Assembly (NCBI RefSeq): GCF_001422245.1
Contig: NZ_LMMM01000015.1
Location: forward strand, 13,389-77,388
DNA length: 64,000 nt
Direction of reading: 5' to 3'
Source: Rhizobium sp. Leaf262
GTDB lineage: Bacteria; Pseudomonadota; Alphaproteobacteria; Rhizobiales; Rhizobiaceae
Both the position numbers and the translations under genes were made by a program. Positions 34,980 to 44,055 of the stretch are shown piece by piece. The notes under the pieces were generated by a model that was not told the origin of the DNA, ran no database searches, and saw nothing but the letters and a program-made list of their open reading frames with translations. Numbering within the stretch: position 1 is the stretch's first letter; every line of letters starts with the position of its first letter.

Positions 34980-35230
34980 CGCCTGCTGAGATGATGGCGC
35001 GTCCGGGTCATATGAAAAGCCGGACCGAATATGAAAGCCCAAAGGAGTGGAGGAGTGATCCCCTGCGGGTTTTAAAGACAGGCGATCTGTTCCGCCAGTC
35101 AAAGCGCCAACGTGACGCTCTCCTTCGACAGCGTCACGGTCAGACTGAAAAGGGAGACGGGTATGCGGCCCAAAGCTTTGCAGTTCTCTGCCAGCGCCGC
35201 CTTCCCTGAGAGGACTTAGGAGGAACCAAA

Positions 35231-37126
35231 ATGATGCTTGCCCGGGTCGACCGTACAGCCTTGGCTGTGACGGAGCGTATTGCCGCGTTCGGTGTTCTGG
35301 CGATCGTGGCTGTTGCCGTGATCACCGTTGCGGATGTGGTGCTGCGTGAACTCTTCCACAGCCCGATCCGTGGCCTCAACGAAATCACCCAGCCGCTGAT
35401 GGCGCTGGGGGTTGCGGCCTGCATTCCAGCCGGGGTCATGGGCCGGGTGAACATCACCATCAACGCCCTGGAAGGCCTTGTCCCCAAAATCGCATTTGCC
35501 TGGCTTCGGGTTCTGAGCGCCTCGGCGCTGTTTCTCTTTTTCGCGCTGGTGACGGCAAGATTATGGGCGCTGGCGGCCAGAGCGAGCGAACTGGGCAGCA
35601 CGACATCCATTCTCATGCTGCCGACCGGCACCATGCTGAAGGTGACGACCACCCTTTTGTCACTGGCAGTTCTGGCGCAGATCGTTCCCATCACGCGCAC
35701 CGTTGCCGATGCATTTCAACTCAATCGGCGCATCTCAACGATCGTTTCGACCGTAATTGTCTGCCTGGCGGCCATCGCCATCATCTGGTGGCCGTCCATC
35801 AGCGCTTTCCTGCTGTGGCTCATCGAAATGCCTTCTGCCGATCTGGCGCTTGCCTGTTTCGGCCTCGTTCTGGCATCGGTTCTTCTGACGATCCCGGTTG
35901 CCTCGGCAATGGGCCTTTCCGGTCTGTTGGGCAGCGTGATCCTGCTGGGCAACGGCCCCGGGCTGACGATGTTCGGCATCAAGGTGCATGAGATGCTGTT
36001 CAACGACAGCCTCGCCGTTCTGCCGCTGTTTCTTCTGATGGGCTCCTTCGCAACGATTGCTGGCATGTCGGGTGAGATTTATCGCTGTGCGCACGCCCTG
36101 ATCGGGCATCTTCGCGGTGGTCTCGCCATAGCAACGGTTCTTGGATCGGCCGGGTTTGGGGCGCTGACGGGCTCCTCCCTCGCCACTTCTGTCACCATCG
36201 GCAAAGTGGCGCTGCCAGAAATGGAATCGCGCAAATACAGTCGCTCGCTTGCGGCCGGGACGGTTGCAGCCGGAGGCCCGCTCGGACAGCTCGTACCGCC
36301 TTCCACCCTCATCGTGATCTACGCACTCCTGTCTGAGGAGTCCGTCGGGACGCTGTTCATCGCCAGCATTGGACCGGCGATCCTGACGACGATCCTCTAT
36401 ATCGTCGCCATCATGATCATCACTCACTTCCGTCCCGAACTCGGGCCACCCGGCTCCCGTTCGACCGGTCGTGAGATCGCCTTTTCGCTTACCGCTTCCT
36501 GGAAAGCCATCCTGCTGATCGGCTCGGTGATCGGCGGCATCTACACCGGCATATTTACCGAAGTCGAAGCGGCTTCCGTTGGCGTCATCGGCGCTTTTAC
36601 CGTCGCCGTGATAAAAGGGGCCGTCAGACGCGACACCATCTGGGACGTGATGCGTGAGACGACCGCAACGGTGGCGCTGATCTACCCCTTGATTTTCGGT
36701 GCAGTCAGCTTCTCATTCCTGATGGGCATTTCCGGCCTGCCGGATTTGTTCGTGCACATCATGACCTCCGTCACGCAAGAGCCTATGCTCATCGTTGTGA
36801 TGATCGTGGTCATGTATCTGGTGCTCGGCACCGTCATGGATAGCAACGCCATCATGATCATCACAGTGCCGGTGTTTCTGCCGTTGATCCACCAGCTTGG
36901 ACTAGACCCCGTATGGTGGGCGATCCTGACGATCTGCCTCGTCGAGACAGGGTTGATCACACCACCATTCGGTCTCAACCTGTTCATCATGAAGTCGATC
37001 GATCCGAAGCTTACCCTGCCGGAAATCTATCGCGGCGTGGCCCCGTTCATTCTGGCGGACCTGTTCAAGATCGTGCTGCTGATCGCATTCCCGTTCATCA
37101 CGCTGTGGCTGCCCGGAACGCGTTAG
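35231..37126 (+). CDS. TRAP transporter, fused DctQ-DctM membrane protein
   Basis: A 631-residue inner-membrane protein joining the small DctQ subunit (about residues 1-170; VVLRELFHSPIRGLNEITQPLMALG and a four-helix layout) to the large DctM antiporter subunit (about 185-631; AGMSGEIYRCAHALIGHLRGG, GSAGFGALTGSSLATSVTIGKVALPEM and PPFGLNLFIMKS, quoted in parts). It imports an organic acid with Na+ using the binding protein at 37805. TAGGAGGAACC precedes the ATG. The 250-bp gap before it holds an 18-codon frame at 35163 (start MRPKAL) that ends in the ribosome binding site; it has no recognised role. Confidence 0.92.
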   Translation: MMLARVDRTALAVTERIAAFGVLAIVAVAVITVADVVLRELFHSPIRGLNEITQPLMALGVAACIPAGVMGRVNITINALEGLVPKIAFAWLRVLSASALFLFFALVTARLWALAARASELGSTTSILMLPTGTMLKVTTTLLSLAVLAQIVPITRTVADAFQLNRRISTIVSTVIVCLAAIAIIWWPSISAFLLWLIEMPSADLALACFGLVLASVLLTIPVASAMGLSGLLGSVILLGNGPGLTMFGIKVHEMLFNDSLAVLPLFLLMGSFATIAGMSGEIYRCAHALIGHLRGGLAIATVLGSAGFGALTGSSLATSVTIGKVALPEMESRKYSRSLAAGTVAAGGPLGQLVPPSTLIVIYALLSEESVGTLFIASIGPAILTTILYIVAIMIITHFRPELGPPGSRSTGREIAFSLTASWKAILLIGSVIGGIYTGIFTEVEAASVGVIGAFTVAVIKGAVRRDTIWDVMRETTATVALIYPLIFGAVSFSFLMGISGLPDLFVHIMTSVTQEPMLIVVMIVVMYLVLGTVMDSNAIMIITVPVFLPLIHQLGLDPVWWAILTICLVETGLITPPFGLNLFIMKSIDPKLTLPEIYRGVAPFILADLFKIVLLIAFPFITLWLPGTR

Positions 37127-37192
37127 CGCGCCCGACAATACCCAATTTGGGCAGCCGCCACAGGCGCTGCCAAGACCGACTGGAGAGTTGAA

Positions 37193-37753
37193 ATGGAAAA
37201 GAAACTGAGATTTGGCGTCATTGCAGGCAGTCTGCGCAAGCAATCCTTTAGCCGTGCGCTGGGAAACTGCCTTGAGAGCCTGGCACCCGCCAACATCACT
37301 ATTGAGCAATTGCCGTCAATTGGTGATCTTCCCCTTTTCAATCAGGATATTCTGGATGAAACAGGTGCGCCTGCGGCGCTGACAGAACTGGCCGAGCGTA
37401 TCGCAGCCGTCGATGGCGTCATCATCATATCGCCCGAGTATAACTGGTCCATTCCCGGCGCTTTGAAAAACGCCCTGGACTGGCTCTCGCGTCTCAACCC
37501 CAATCCGCTTGCGGAAAAACCGGTGACGCTGTTTACCTGCTCGCCCGGCCTTTTGGGTGGCGCACGGGCACACCCACCGATCCGCAACGTCCTGCATGCG
37601 CTGGATTGCCGTATTCTGGCGCGCCCGGAAGTCCAGATCACCCAGATCAAAGGGAAGATGGCACCCGATCTCAGCGCGGTTACAGACACCGCGACAGCCG
37701 AGTTCATCACCCAGCGCCTTTCGGCGTTCGGTGCCTTTGCACAACGGGGCTGA
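37193..37753 (+). CDS. NADPH-dependent FMN reductase
   Basis: A 186-residue flavodoxin-fold reductase. FMN-binding elements are GVIAGSLRKQSFSRAL (residues 8-23) and SPEYNWSIPGALKNALDWLSR (about 81-101), characteristic of the SsuE/YieF/ArsH-like NAD(P)H:FMN or quinone reductases. It lies between the TRAP membrane protein and the TRAP binding protein, an unusual insertion, and probably reduces a quinone-type intermediate or provides reduced flavin in the pathway. Confidence 0.88.
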   Translation: MEKKLRFGVIAGSLRKQSFSRALGNCLESLAPANITIEQLPSIGDLPLFNQDILDETGAPAALTELAERIAAVDGVIIISPEYNWSIPGALKNALDWLSRLNPNPLAEKPVTLFTCSPGLLGGARAHPPIRNVLHALDCRILARPEVQITQIKGKMAPDLSAVTDTATAEFITQRLSAFGAFAQRG

Positions 37754-37804
37754 CGTCACGTCTTGCATGAGAGGCATCGCCAAAATCATCATGGGAGGAA
37801 AATG

Positions 37805-38800
37805 ATGAAAAGACGCGTTCTATTGATATCCATGCTGCTTGCGGCTTGCCTCGGCTCGGTCGCGCATGCCGAGCCGATCGAACTGCGATTTGCCGTCTCG
37901 TCGTCGGCGCAGGTGTTCTACAATTCCAAAGCGCTGATCCCCTGGGCCAAAAAAGTCACCGAAGATTCCCAAGGCACGCTCAACGTCAAAATGTACTTTG
38001 CCGGAGCGCTGGGAAGGGCCGGGCAGTTCGTCGATATCGTCGAGAGCGGTGCCGCCGACATCGCAATGGACATTACCTCCTATTATCCAGGCAGGTTTCC
38101 GCAGGCCGACGTAACGTATCTGCCATCGCTGGTCGGTGACGATGCCGTCAAGGCGTCGGACGCGCTGTGGTCGATGTATGAGGAAGGCCTGTTCGACCGC
38201 GACTTCGCCGGTCTGAAACTGCTGGCCATCGGCACGCCGACGGCCGCCATGCTGATGACGACCGAAAAGCCCGTAAAGCTGCCATCCGACACGGTCGGTC
38301 TGAAGATTGGTGCCGGCGGCAGAATGAAGGCATCCATCCTGGACGCCACCGGTGCGGCCATGATCAATCTCGAGGCCTTCAACATGTATCAGCCGATGGA
38401 ACGCGGCGTGGTCGATGGCGTGATCACCCACATGACCGGCGTTCCACCCTTCAGGCTTTACGAAATCGGCAAATACTACACGATGGTGCCATTGGGTGGC
38501 TCGTTCACACCCGTCTTCATGTCACAGGCCCGTTTCGATTCCCTGCCGGAAGCCGCCCGCCACGCCATCGAAATCAATTCCGGCGCGGTGCTGACGAAAA
38601 CGCTCGGCACCGTCTGGCAGAAGGCCAGCGACGACGGCGTCGCACTGGTCAAGCGCACCGGCGGCACCATCATCACGCCCGACGAGGCACAGCATGCAGA
38701 ATGGGAAAAGACGATGCAGCCCGTCGTGCAGGCCTGGATCAAAGGCGGTGACGACAGGCAGAAGATTTTCGATACGCTCAAGGCAAAGCTTGCACAATAA
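37805..38800 (+). CDS. TRAP transporter solute-binding protein (DctP-like)
   Basis: A 331-residue periplasmic binding protein of the DctP family. A signal peptide ends at AHA-EPIEL. The body has LRFAVSSSAQVFYNSKALIPWAKKV, GALGRAGQFVDIVESGAADIAMD and GLKIGAGGRMKASILDATGA (in parts), with the conserved arginine region for the carboxylate. Of two adjacent ATGs I prefer 37805, six bases after GGAGG; 37802 is possible. It closes the dioxygenase-TRAP operon. Confidence 0.9.
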   Translation: MKRRVLLISMLLAACLGSVAHAEPIELRFAVSSSAQVFYNSKALIPWAKKVTEDSQGTLNVKMYFAGALGRAGQFVDIVESGAADIAMDITSYYPGRFPQADVTYLPSLVGDDAVKASDALWSMYEEGLFDRDFAGLKLLAIGTPTAAMLMTTEKPVKLPSDTVGLKIGAGGRMKASILDATGAAMINLEAFNMYQPMERGVVDGVITHMTGVPPFRLYEIGKYYTMVPLGGSFTPVFMSQARFDSLPEAARHAIEINSGAVLTKTLGTVWQKASDDGVALVKRTGGTIITPDEAQHAEWEKTMQPVVQAWIKGGDDRQKIFDTLKAKLAQ

Positions 38801-38831
38801 GCCCGGCGCACCGGCTCTTCATGAAACCTTC

Positions 38832-38860
38832 GGCGCTGGCGTCACACCGACGCCAGCGCC
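38832..38860. terminator. Bidirectional hairpin between convergent operons
   Basis: GGCGCTGGCGTC pairs perfectly over 12 bases with GACGCCAGCGCC around ACACC. It lies between the DctP gene and the convergent thiolase gene. No long T-run, but the stem is very stable. Confidence 0.7.
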
Positions 38861-38954
38861 TTCACCATAAACGGGCGGGATCGTAAACCCGACAGACCCG
38901 CCAACCGCATTCTGCGATTTCATCAATCGTCATGCGCTTGGCAGGTGGCGTTCG

Positions 38955-40133
38955 TTACGCTGCCATCTCGAGGCACATGGCTATGCCCATTCCGCCGCCA
39001 ATGCACAGCGTGGCGAGGCCCTTTCGAGCCTTGCGGCGCTGCATTTCATGCAGAAGCGTCACGAGCACTCTTGCGCCGGACGCTCCGATGGGATGGCCGA
39101 TGGCAATCGCGCCTCCGTTGACATTGACCCGATTTGGGTCCCATTCCATGTCTTTCAGCACAGCGCAGGCCTGCGCAGCAAAGGCCTCGTTTGCCTCGAT
39201 CAGATCCAGATCGCCCGACGTCCAGCCAGCTTTTTGCAAGGCCTTTCGCGATGCGGGAATTGGGCCCGTGCCCATGAGCTTTGGATCGACACCCGCCGTT
39301 GCCCAGGAGGCGATCCGCGCCAGAACAGGAAGTCCTCGCCTTTGCGCTTCGTCTTCCGACATCAGAAGAACGGCTGCTGCACCGTCATTGAGCCCGGAAG
39401 CGTTACCGGCCGTGACCGAGCCGTCCTTGGCAAAGGCGGGGCGCAGAGCTGCGAATTTTTCCGGACTGGCATCGGCGCGAATGTACTCATCGCGGTCGAT
39501 GACAACGGACCCTTTACGGCTTTCGATCGTAAAGGGCGTGATCTCGTCCTTGAAGTGGCCCGCAGCCTGCGCAGCAGCCGCCTTGCGCTGTGACTCGTAG
39601 GCAAAGGCATCCTGCTGCTCACGCGTTATGCCGAAAGCAGCAGCCACGTTTTCAGCCGTTATACCCATGTGATAGCCATTGAATGCATCTGTCAGGCCAT
39701 CGACCAGCATGGTATCCTGAAGGGTGACGGAGCCCATTTTCGCAGGCGTGCGCAGGTTCTGACAATGCGGCGAGAGCGACATGGATTCCTGTCCGCCGGC
39801 GACGATGATCGTCGCGTCACCACTGGAAATCTGTTGCGCCCCAAGAGCAACCGCCCGCAGACCGGAACCGCAGACCTGATTGATCCCGAAAGCGGTTGCC
39901 TGCTCTGACAGGCCGGCTTTAATCGCAGCCTGCCTGGCTGGGTTCTGCCCCTGCCCCGCCGTCAGAACCTGACCGAGAATGACTTCATCGACGGCCTCCG
40001 GGGCTACTCCCGTCTTGGCGAGGAGGCTGGATATAACAGCCGCCCCCAGCTCATGGGCAGGCGTTGCTGCAAAAGAGCCCATGAAACTGCCAACCGCCGT
40101 GCGGCTGGCTGCTACGATGACGATCCCACTCAT
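38955..40133 (-). CDS. atoB: Acetyl-CoA acetyltransferase (thiolase)
   Basis: A 392-residue thiolase of the AtoB/PhbA type, splitting acetoacetyl-CoA with CoA into two acetyl-CoA or the reverse. Catalytic residues are in place: Cys88 (NQVCGSGLRA), His347 (GHPIGASGAR) and Cys377 (TLCIGGGMG). Start 40133 has GGAGC upstream and overlaps the stop of the CoA-transferase beta subunit (ATGA); a 62-residue extension is spurious. The three-gene order CoA-transferase A, B, thiolase fits acetoacetate use. A 3-oxoadipyl-CoA thiolase (PcaF) is possible but the wording is nearer to acetoacetyl-CoA thiolase. Confidence 0.92.
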   Translation of the reverse strand: MSGIVIVAASRTAVGSFMGSFAATPAHELGAAVISSLLAKTGVAPEAVDEVILGQVLTAGQGQNPARQAAIKAGLSEQATAFGINQVCGSGLRAVALGAQQISSGDATIIVAGGQESMSLSPHCQNLRTPAKMGSVTLQDTMLVDGLTDAFNGYHMGITAENVAAAFGITREQQDAFAYESQRKAAAAQAAGHFKDEITPFTIESRKGSVVIDRDEYIRADASPEKFAALRPAFAKDGSVTAGNASGLNDGAAAVLLMSEDEAQRRGLPVLARIASWATAGVDPKLMGTGPIPASRKALQKAGWTSGDLDLIEANEAFAAQACAVLKDMEWDPNRVNVNGGAIAIGHPIGASGARVLVTLLHEMQRRKARKGLATLCIGGGMGIAMCLEMAA

Positions 40134-40786
40134 GACACAGCTCCTTCCAGAGCAACCTCGAAAGGCGCATCCGTTTTTTTTCTGATTTCCTCGACGGTAA
40201 CACCATCGGCCAGCTGGATGAGTGTCAGCCTGGATGGCCCCTGACGAGCAACGGTGAAGACCCCGAGATCGGTGATAACGAGATCGGCCACACGCTGACC
40301 CGTCAGCGGGAGATTGCAATGTTTGAGCAACTTCGGCTCACCCTTGGCCTCATGCTCCATGACGACAACGACGCGTTTGACGCCAGCCACGAGATCCATG
40401 GCCCCACCCATGCCTTTGACCATCTTTCCGGGTATCATCCAGTTGGCGAGATCGCCACTTTCCGAGACCTGCATGGCGCCGAGGATCGACAGGTCGATAT
40501 GGCCACCGCGCACCATCGCAAAACTATCGGCGGAGGAGAAATAGCTGGTTTTGGCAAGTTCCGTGATCGTCTGCTTGCCCGCATTGATGAGATCGGCGTC
40601 TTCCTCTCCCTCGAAGGGGAAAGGCCCCATACCCAGCATTCCGTTTTCGCTTTGCAGCGTTACCTCCATTCCCTCAGGAATGTAGTTCGCAACCAGCGTG
40701 GGAATGCCGATGCCGAGATTGACGTAAAAGCCGTCCTGCAATTCCCTTGCAGCCCGTGCTGCCATCTGTTCGCGTGTCCAGGCCAT
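40130..40786 (-). CDS. scoB: 3-oxoacid CoA-transferase, subunit B
   Basis: A 218-residue beta subunit of a class I CoA-transferase. The catalytic glutamate is Glu47 in LQSENGMLGMGPFP, the residue that forms the glutamyl-CoA intermediate. Start 40786 lies one base beyond the subunit A stop. Together the subunits move CoA from succinyl-CoA to acetoacetate (ScoAB) or 3-oxoadipate (PcaIJ). I favour acetoacetate because the operon ends in an acetoacetyl-CoA thiolase and the wider region contains an acetoacetate-releasing BKACE. Confidence 0.9.
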   Translation of the reverse strand: MAWTREQMAARAARELQDGFYVNLGIGIPTLVANYIPEGMEVTLQSENGMLGMGPFPFEGEEDADLINAGKQTITELAKTSYFSSADSFAMVRGGHIDLSILGAMQVSESGDLANWMIPGKMVKGMGGAMDLVAGVKRVVVVMEHEAKGEPKLLKHCNLPLTGQRVADLVITDLGVFTVARQGPSRLTLIQLADGVTVEEIRKKTDAPFEVALEGAVS

Positions 40787-40787
40787 C

Positions 40788-41504
40788 TTATGCGGTCTCC
40801 TTCTGCGCTCTGGTCCGCGTGGTACGTTGCTCGATCCGTTTTTCCGGATTGGGGACGTGGACGATGCGCTGAACAAAAATTCCCGGCGTATGAACGTGGT
40901 CCGGGTCGATTTCACCCGCAGGCACGATGTGCTCGACTTCGGCAACCGTGAGCTTTGCAGCCGTCGCCATGACCGGATTGAAATTGCGCGCGGTCTTGCG
41001 GTAGACGAGATTGCCTTCGCTATCCGCCTTGAAGGCGTGGATGATGGCGAGATCCGCAACCAGCCCGGTCTCCATCACATAATCACTTTCGCCGAAGCGG
41101 CGAACCTCCTTGCCCTCCGCGATGAGGGTGCCGACCCCGGTTTTGGTGTAGAAGGCCGGAATGCCCGCGCCACCGGCGCGAATGCGTTCTGCCAGCGTGC
41201 CTTGCGGATTGAATTCGAGCTCGAGAGTGCCTGACAGAAACTGCTCGGCAAACAGCTTGTTCTCGCCCACATAGGACGAAACCATCTTTCGGATCTGTTT
41301 CGTTTCCAGCAGAATGCCAAGGCCGTACCCATCGACGCCCGCATTATTGGAAATGACCGTCAGGTCTTTCACGCCAGACAGGCGAATGGCCTCGATCAGG
41401 CTGGTGGGTATTCCGCACAGTCCGAACCCGCCGGACATCACGGTCATGCCGTCTGACAAGACATCCGCCAGAGCTTCTGCCGCCGTTGCTTTCAGTTTCC
41501 TCAT
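40788..41504 (-). CDS. scoA: 3-oxoacid CoA-transferase, subunit A
   Basis: A 238-residue alpha subunit, with the CoA-binding glycine loop GMTVMSGGFGLCGIPTSLIEA (about residues 19-39) and the C-terminal QRIVHVPNPEKRIEQRTTR. It is the first gene of the scoA-scoB-atoB operon. AGGAGGAGA precedes the ATG. Its promoter faces the PAS-LuxR gene, with a perfect palindrome in between. Confidence 0.9.
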   Translation of the reverse strand: MRKLKATAAEALADVLSDGMTVMSGGFGLCGIPTSLIEAIRLSGVKDLTVISNNAGVDGYGLGILLETKQIRKMVSSYVGENKLFAEQFLSGTLELEFNPQGTLAERIRAGGAGIPAFYTKTGVGTLIAEGKEVRRFGESDYVMETGLVADLAIIHAFKADSEGNLVYRKTARNFNPVMATAAKLTVAEVEHIVPAGEIDPDHVHTPGIFVQRIVHVPNPEKRIEQRTTRTRAQKETA

Positions 41505-41575
41505 ATCTCCTCCTTCTCCGCCGCTAAAATGCGCGATGGCTCTTTAAAAGTAAGCTTGATCAGTTGCACCGGTTA

Positions 41576-41591
41576 GCCGTATTTATACGGC
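41576..41591. promoter_or_regulatory. Perfect palindrome in scoA / PAS-LuxR promoter
   Basis: GCCGTAT-TT-ATACGGC is a 7+7 inverted repeat, 18 bases before the LuxR-type gene start and 72 bases before scoA. It is the only strong dyad in the intergenic region and the likely binding site of the divergent regulator. Confidence 0.6.
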
Positions 41592-41608
41592 AACGGGGGG
41601 AGCAACAG

Positions 41609-42166
41609 ATGACGGAAGACGGCCAGGATAATCGCTTTTTGCTGAGAGAGATACCGGTGCCCATGGTCTATGCCACGCACCGCATCATCCGTGATTGCAA
41701 CGAGGAATTTGCCAGGCTTTTCGGTTACCTGCGGCTTGATCTGATCGATGAGAGTTTTGCCCGCCTCTATCCCAAGCATGCCGACTTCGTGCGCACAGGA
41801 CGCATGTGGAAAGCCCATCTGCCCGGTGGCAAGGTCTATTATGACGAACGCATCATGACGGCGAGCGACGGCAGGCGGTTCTGGTGTCAGGTTCACGGAC
41901 GAACGCGTCATGCAAAAGACCCTTTCGCTCAAGCCTTATACTGCTTCCAGCCCCTGGCCCGACCCGTTGCCCAGCAACGCCTTACGCTGACCGATCGCCA
42001 GCGACAGATCGTGACGCTCATCGCGCAGGGAAAAACGAATGCGACTATTGCCGCAGAACTGGGCTTATCGGCCAGAACCATCGAGTCGCATCGCGCACGG
42101 CTGATGAAAGCAGCCGGACTTAAAAACACGGCAGAACTCGTCGCTCATTTTGCAACGGAGAAATGA
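41609..42166 (+). CDS. PAS domain LuxR-type regulator
   Basis: A 185-residue protein with an N-terminal PAS-like sensor (about 8-105; VPMVYATHRIIRDCNEEFARLFGY ... ASDGRRFWCQVHGRT) and a C-terminal LuxR/FixJ helix-turn-helix (about 120-182; LTDRQRQIVTLIAQGKTNATIAAELGLSARTIESHRARLMKA, in parts). No receiver aspartate or histidine kinase is present, so it is a one-component sensor-regulator. GGGGGGAG lies before the ATG 41609. It is divergent from scoA, which it probably activates. It ends only nine bases from the convergent livM stop. Confidence 0.85.
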   Translation: MTEDGQDNRFLLREIPVPMVYATHRIIRDCNEEFARLFGYLRLDLIDESFARLYPKHADFVRTGRMWKAHLPGGKVYYDERIMTASDGRRFWCQVHGRTRHAKDPFAQALYCFQPLARPVAQQRLTLTDRQRQIVTLIAQGKTNATIAAELGLSARTIESHRARLMKAAGLKNTAELVAHFATEK

Positions 42167-42175
42167 TCCCGGGCC

Positions 42176-43177
42176 CTACCTGAACATCACGCGTCTGCGG
42201 ATTGGGACAAGCGATGCCCCGGTCCGTTCGCTGATCCAGCCCCAAATCCCACGCGGAGCCTTCAACATGATGATGATGGCCATCGCACCGAGGATCATCA
42301 AATAGGTCGTGCCGAGGTCGGCCAGCGTTTCTCGCAGAAGAAAGAACACCAGCGTACCGATGATAGGTCCCTCTATCGTTCCGATGCCACCTATGACAGC
42401 GATGAAAATGACGTAGGCGGTCCAGTCATTGACGCTGAACGCAGCATCCGGAGAAATGCGCAGTTTTTGCAGGAAGATGAAAGAGCCTACCATGGTCGTG
42501 AGGCCTGCGACGCAGACATAGACGGTCATTTTTGTCATCCAGGCGTTGATTCCCAAGCTTTCTGCGGCAATCTCGCTGTCTCTCAAGGCCGTCAGTGCCA
42601 GCCCCGTTTTCGACCTCAAAAGCAGGACGACGGACAGCAACGCCACGACAGCGATCGCCAGTCCGGTCCAGTAGACGGCAATCTCCCGCCACTCCCTGTT
42701 GCTTGCGATGCTGGTCACGACGGCACTTGGCAAACTCGAGCCGGACCCGCCTCCAAGCGATGACGTTTGCGCAAAAGACAGGCGAAGGACTTCGGCAAAC
42801 ACCCAGCTGCCGATGGCGAAATAGGCACCGTGCAGCCGAAACAGCAAAACCCCGATCGGAATGGAGATGAGCGCGCCCAGAATGCCGGAAACGAATATCG
42901 CCAATATGGGATTCACACCCAGAAAAATGGCCAGCGCAAAGAGCATGTAGCCGCCAAAGCCGACGAACGCCTGTTGGCCGACAGAGACCAGTCCGCAATA
43001 GCCAGCAAGAAGATTCCATAGGCTGGCCAGCGCCAGAAAAGAAAAAATTTCGCCCATCAGCCGGATATTGGCCCGTCCAGTCAGCCACGGCGCGGCGATC
43101 AATATGACCAGCAGCAACAGAGCCACGACCGATGTGGCCCTGCTGGCCGGAGTGGAGCGTTCGATTTGGAAGCTCAT
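42176..43177 (-). CDS. livM: Branched-chain-type ABC permease (LivM-like)
   Basis: A 333-residue inner-membrane permease of the HAAT family, with the conserved GYCGLVSVGQQAFVGFGGY (about 58-76), ALRDSEIAAESLGINAW and AVIGGIGTIEGPIIGT. Start 43177 lies six bases after the LivH stop; a 52-residue open extension inside livH is not conserved. It is the last gene of the importer arm under the IclR operator at 48088. Importers of this class in soil bacteria carry aromatic acids, amides and short acids as well as amino acids. Confidence 0.9.
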   Translation of the reverse strand: MSFQIERSTPASRATSVVALLLLVILIAAPWLTGRANIRLMGEIFSFLALASLWNLLAGYCGLVSVGQQAFVGFGGYMLFALAIFLGVNPILAIFVSGILGALISIPIGVLLFRLHGAYFAIGSWVFAEVLRLSFAQTSSLGGGSGSSLPSAVVTSIASNREWREIAVYWTGLAIAVVALLSVVLLLRSKTGLALTALRDSEIAAESLGINAWMTKMTVYVCVAGLTTMVGSFIFLQKLRISPDAAFSVNDWTAYVIFIAVIGGIGTIEGPIIGTLVFFLLRETLADLGTTYLMILGAMAIIIMLKAPRGIWGWISERTGASLVPIRRRVMFR

Positions 43178-43182
43178 GATGA

Positions 43183-44055
43183 TCAATCCATTTTCGGGAA
43201 AAGGCCACGCGGGCTGACGGCAAGAATGATGAAGAAGACGATATGACCCGCCAGGATTTGCCAGCCTGGTGAAATCTGGGCACCGATGGCCTGTGCCACT
43301 CCCAAAACCACGCCGCCTGCCAGCGTGCCCCACAGGTTGCCGAGACCTCCGATAATGACGGCCTCGAAGCCGAAGATCAGTCTGGTCGGTCCGGATGCGG
43401 GATCGAAGTTGGTGCGAATTGCCAGAAATATGCCAGCGATAGCGACAACGCCCAGAGAAAGAGCCATGGCCATGCTCGTGATATGGCGGCGGTCGATCAT
43501 CATCAGTTGCGCAACCTCACCATCGTCAGACGTTGCGCGAAATGCACGACCAAGAGAGGTGTGGAAGAACACGCGGTCCAGACAGAAAATCACGACGATG
43601 GAGACGACGAACATCAGGAGCGGAAGAATACCGACCGTCAGTCCCGGTAGTATGTCGAGGCTGGCCGTCTCGAGCGTTCCGGCCGACAGGCGTTGGCTAT
43701 CGGCTGTAAAGCCCAGCAGAAGGCCGTTCTGTAGAAGAACCGATATCCCGAATGTGACGAGCAGAGGCGAAAGCACGTCTTTGCCGAGCACGGGGTTCAG
43801 CAGAAATCGCTGCAACAGGTACCCGATCACCGCCATGATGGGTACGACGAGCAGAGCGGAAACAAGTGGGTGCAAGCCGGTCGCCTGCACAACGACAAGC
43901 GCGATATAGGCCGCAAGAACGATCAGGTCTCCATGGGCGATGTTGACCAGCCGCATGACACCGAAGATCAGCGAGAGCCCTGCGGCAAACAGCGCATAGA
44001 GGCCACCGAGCAAAATTCCCTGAACAATCGCGTTCATCCAAAACATAGCTGTCAT
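43183..44055 (-). CDS. livH: Branched-chain-type ABC permease (LivH-like)
   Basis: A 290-residue permease with GILLGGLYALFAAGLSLIFGVMRLVNIAHGD (about 10-40, paraphrased) and FGFEAVIIGGLGNLWGTLAGG, typical of LivH. Its ATG overlaps the LivF stop as ATGA. Confidence 0.9.
   Translation of the reverse strand: MTAMFWMNAIVQGILLGGLYALFAAGLSLIFGVMRLVNIAHGDLIVLAAYIALVVVQATGLHPLVSALLVVPIMAVIGYLLQRFLLNPVLGKDVLSPLLVTFGISVLLQNGLLLGFTADSQRLSAGTLETASLDILPGLTVGILPLLMFVVSIVVIFCLDRVFFHTSLGRAFRATSDDGEVAQLMMIDRRHITSMAMALSLGVVAIAGIFLAIRTNFDPASGPTRLIFGFEAVIIGGLGNLWGTLAGGVVLGVAQAIGAQISPGWQILAGHIVFFIILAVSPRGLFPKMD

Noticed and set aside
35011..35209. 65-codon frame before the TRAP gene
   Set aside because: Composition is unlike neighbouring genes, there is no known similarity, and the frame lies in a likely leader region.
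38955..41504. pcaIJF (3-oxoadipate) operon
   Set aside because: The thiolase wording is nearer to acetoacetyl-CoA thiolase, and no protocatechuate genes are close. It is kept only as an alternative.
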